Position numbers and translations under genes: made by a program. Below the pieces are notes generated by a model. The model saw nothing but the letters and a program-made list of their open reading frames with translations. It was not told the DNA's origin and did not search any database. Below, one piece after another: positions 21,126 to 22,703 of a stretch of 22,703 nt of DNA. Position 1 is the stretch's first letter. Each line of letters begins with the position of its first letter. Source of the DNA: Anaerolineae bacterium (GTDB lineage: Bacteria; Chloroflexota; Anaerolineae; JADYZS01); the NCBI GenBank assembly GCA_020853075.1, contig JADYZS010000353.1:1-22703 (forward strand), given 5' to 3'.

Positions 21126-21184
21126 GCTAAGAGCCTCTAGCCGGTGACTGACGGCGCAGAGGCCATGAGCGGACGACGATTAGC
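21126..21184 (-). promoter_or_regulatory. Nested dyad in the rplV-rpsC spacer
   Basis: An outer pair GCTAA/TTAGC (21126-21130, 21180-21184) encloses GCCTCT/AGAGGC (21133-21138, 21158-21163). That in turn encloses GCCG/CGGC (21140-21143, 21152-21155) around an 8-base loop. All arms are perfect. Together they occupy most of the spacer, just upstream of the rpsC ribosome site on the minus strand. Confidence 0.5.
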
Positions 21185-21187
21185 AAC

Positions 21188-21529
21188 TTATCTCTCCTGC
21201 AATACGACGGTGATGTGAGAAGAGCGACGCAGAATCGGCTTGGCGCGCCCGCGGGCCCCAGCCTTGAACCGCTTCAGCATCGGGCCGCCGTCCGCCGTAA
21301 TGCGGCTGATGTACAAATCTTCGCGGTTCAAGCCGAAGTTCTCTTCAGCGTTCGCCATCGCCGAGCGAATCGTCTTCGCCACAGGTTTCGCCGCCGCCTG
21401 GGGCATGTGCCGAAGCATCTGCAATGCCTCCTCGGCCTTTCGCCCCCTCACCATGCCAATAATCAGGCGCACTTTGAACGGAGAGAGGCCGATCCACCTC
21501 AGTACCGCCTGCACTTCTATACCGTCCAT
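21188..21529 (-). CDS. rplV: 50S ribosomal protein L22
   Basis: L22 contributes its extended loop to the exit-tunnel constriction. The 113-residue product contains VRLIIGMVRGRKAEEALQML, AAKPVAKTIRSAMANAEENFGL and the DGGPMLKRFKAGARGRAKPILRRSSHITVVL end that forms the loop. The loop sequence looks wild type, with no insertion or deletion seen. ATG 21529 follows GGGAG, 12 bases after rpsS. Confidence 0.98.
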   Translation of the reverse strand: MDGIEVQAVLRWIGLSPFKVRLIIGMVRGRKAEEALQMLRHMPQAAAKPVAKTIRSAMANAEENFGLNREDLYISRITADGGPMLKRFKAGARGRAKPILRRSSHITVVLQER

Positions 21530-21541
21530 GTCCGTCGCTCC

Positions 21542-21823
21542 CTACTTAACCTTGGTCACCTTTTCCTTGGAGGAGTGACTCCGGAAGAAGCGGGTTGGTG
21601 CAAACTCGCCCAGCCGATGCCCCACCATGTTCTCTGTAATGTAAATGGGCACGTGCCTGCGCCCATCGTGCACGGCGATGGTATGGCCTACCATCTGCGG
21701 AAAGATGGTAGAGGCGCGTGACCAAGTTTTCAAGACCCGCTTCTCGCCCTGGCGATTCATGGTCTCTATCTTTTTGAGTAACTTGGGCTCTACAAAGGGC
21801 CCTTTCTTCAGCGACCGTGACAC
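21542..21823 (-). CDS. rpsS: 30S ribosomal protein S19
   Basis: S19 lies in the 30S head and forms the A-site finger contact. The 93-residue product opens SRSLKKGPFVEPKLLKK and has STIFPQMVGHTIAVHDGRRH-type residues and GHRLGEFAPTRFFRSH, which define the family. The start is GTG at 21823, with AGGAGG 7 bases upstream. It is 11 bases after rplB. Confidence 0.98.
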   Translation of the reverse strand: MSRSLKKGPFVEPKLLKKIETMNRQGEKRVLKTWSRASTIFPQMVGHTIAVHDGRRHVPIYITENMVGHRLGEFAPTRFFRSHSSKEKVTKVK

Positions 21824-21834
21824 CGCTGCCTCCT

Positions 21835-22671
21835 CTACTTCTTCTTGCTAGGCCGGCGCCGGACAATATATTGATCCGTAATCTTGTTGCGCCGTGTCTT
21901 ATAGCCTCGTGTCGGTTTGCCCCAGGGCGTCTTGGGGCCTGGCATACCGGCGGGTTGCCGTCCCTCACCGCCGCCGTGGGGATGGTCTCGCGGCGTCATG
22001 GCCGTACCGCGTACCTCAGGCCGTCGCCCCATGTGGCGTTTGCGCCCCGCCTTGCCCAGACGAATGTTTGAGTGATCCAAGTTGCCCACCTGGCCCACCG
22101 TAGCCATACACTCCACGCGTATACGCCTCATCTCGCCGCTGGGAAGGCGCACCTGGGCATAATCGCCTTCTTTGGCTAGCAGCTGCGCTGCCGTGCCCGC
22201 CGAACGCACCAGTTGGCCCCCCTTCCCCGCCTGCAACTCAATGTTGTGAATGAGCGTGCCGAGAGGGATATTGGCAAGGGGCAGGGTGTTTCCGACCTTG
22301 ACCTCAGCCTGCGGGCCGGACATCACGGTATCGCTTACCTTCAGGCCCACTGGCGCGACGATGTAGCGTTTCTCACCGTCGGCGTACACCAAGAGGGCAA
22401 TGCGGGCCGAACGATTCGGGTCATACTCAATAGCAGAGACGCGCGCCGGGATGCCCTGCTTATCCCGCTTAAAATCAACCGCCCGGTACAAACGTTTGCT
22501 GCCGCCACCCCGATGGCGCACGGTCACTTTGCCGCGTACGTTGCGTCCCGCGTTCTTTTTCAGGTTGCGAACCAACGACTTTTCCGGACTCGCTTTAGTT
22601 ATCTCCTCAAAAGTGGAGACACTCATGCCCCGTCGCCCCGGTGACGTGGGCTTATAGACCTTGATCGCCAT
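21835..22671 (-). CDS. rplB: 50S ribosomal protein L2
   Basis: L2 is essential for subunit association and peptidyl-transferase assembly. The 278-residue product shows KPTSPGRRGMSVSTFEEIT, the RNA-binding core with RHRGGGSKRLYR, GNLDHSNIRLGKAGRKRH, and TPRDHPHGGGEGR, which contains the conserved His near the peptidyl-transferase centre. The basic end RRRPSKKK is normal. ATG 22671 follows AGGAG. It is the most upstream complete gene of the cluster here. Confidence 0.98.
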   Translation of the reverse strand: MAIKVYKPTSPGRRGMSVSTFEEITKASPEKSLVRNLKKNAGRNVRGKVTVRHRGGGSKRLYRAVDFKRDKQGIPARVSAIEYDPNRSARIALLVYADGEKRYIVAPVGLKVSDTVMSGPQAEVKVGNTLPLANIPLGTLIHNIELQAGKGGQLVRSAGTAAQLLAKEGDYAQVRLPSGEMRRIRVECMATVGQVGNLDHSNIRLGKAGRKRHMGRRPEVRGTAMTPRDHPHGGGEGRQPAGMPGPKTPWGKPTRGYKTRRNKITDQYIVRRRPSKKK

Positions 22672-22691
22672 GAACCTGACTCCTCTCCCGC

Positions 22692-22703
22692 CTAGACGCC
22701 GTC
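22692..22703 (-). CDS. rplW: End of an upstream gene, probably rplW (L23)
   Basis: On the minus strand a TAG (22692-22694) is preceded by codons for Asp-Gly-Val at the window edge. L23 proteins commonly end in a similar acidic-Gly-Val/Ile tail, and rplW normally precedes rplB, so this is probably its last three codons. Three residues cannot prove it; the assignment rests on gene order. Confidence 0.45.
   Translation of the reverse strand, partial: DGV

Noticed and set aside
20043..21140. A 365-codon plus-strand frame opposite rplP and rpsC
   Set aside because: Antisense shadow of two ribosomal genes, including the rpsC KH domain.

Overview
The window is GC-rich bacterial chromosome with two parts. 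Positions 1-6817 carry six plus-strand genes for protein export and metabolism. Positions 6855-22703 carry one long minus-strand cluster in the classical S10-spc-alpha ribosomal order. The two parts converge at about 6.82 kb, on a palindromic repeat. The gene mix suggests a Chloroflexota-type (Anaerolineae-like) organism: a COG2403 GTPase, a corrinoid-methyltransferase-like UROD protein, an AMMECR1 protein, type-Z S14, and truA-rplM-rpsI at the end of the alpha operon. This placement is inference from content and was not tested by alignment.

Plus strand: the Pro/Ala/acidic tail of a truncated gene, probably tatA/tatB, is followed by tatC, then a predicted GTPase of the cyclic-2,3-diphosphoglycerate-synthetase-like family. 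A recognisable sigma70-type promoter (TTGACG-17-TATGCT, with a dyad against its -35) then drives a probable two-gene unit: malic enzyme with a phosphotransacetylase-like domain, and a UROD/MtaA-like protein with a Zn-type HxC...C signature. An AMMECR1 gene stands 120 bases further on.

Minus strand, in transcription order: (rplW end) rplB, rpsS, rplV, rpsC, rplP, rpmC, rpsQ, rplN, rplX, rplE, rpsN, rpsH, rplF, rplR, rpsE, rpmD, rplO, secY, adk, map, rpmJ, rpsM, rpsK, rpsD, rpoA, rplQ, truA, rplM, rpsI, and then a mogA/moaB gene. Genes are tightly packed, often overlapping by 4 bases, and share strong Shine-Dalgarno (SD) sequences. Several start with GTG or TTG. infA, which in many bacteria lies between map and rpmJ, is absent; its place is taken by a 58-base spacer holding a hairpin.

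I see no CRISPR array, defence island, transposase, prophage, tRNA or rRNA. The best candidates for something undescribed are non-coding. Dyads or hairpins occupy most of the longer intercistronic gaps (rplV/rpsC, rplE/rpsN, rpsN/rpsH, map/rpmJ, rpsI/mog). rpoA and rpsN each have an out-of-frame ATG directly upstream of a non-ATG start. A dispersed-type palindrome supplies the last codons of mog. These are pattern observations and inferences, not demonstrated functions. No spacer longer than 300 bases without a gene occurs.
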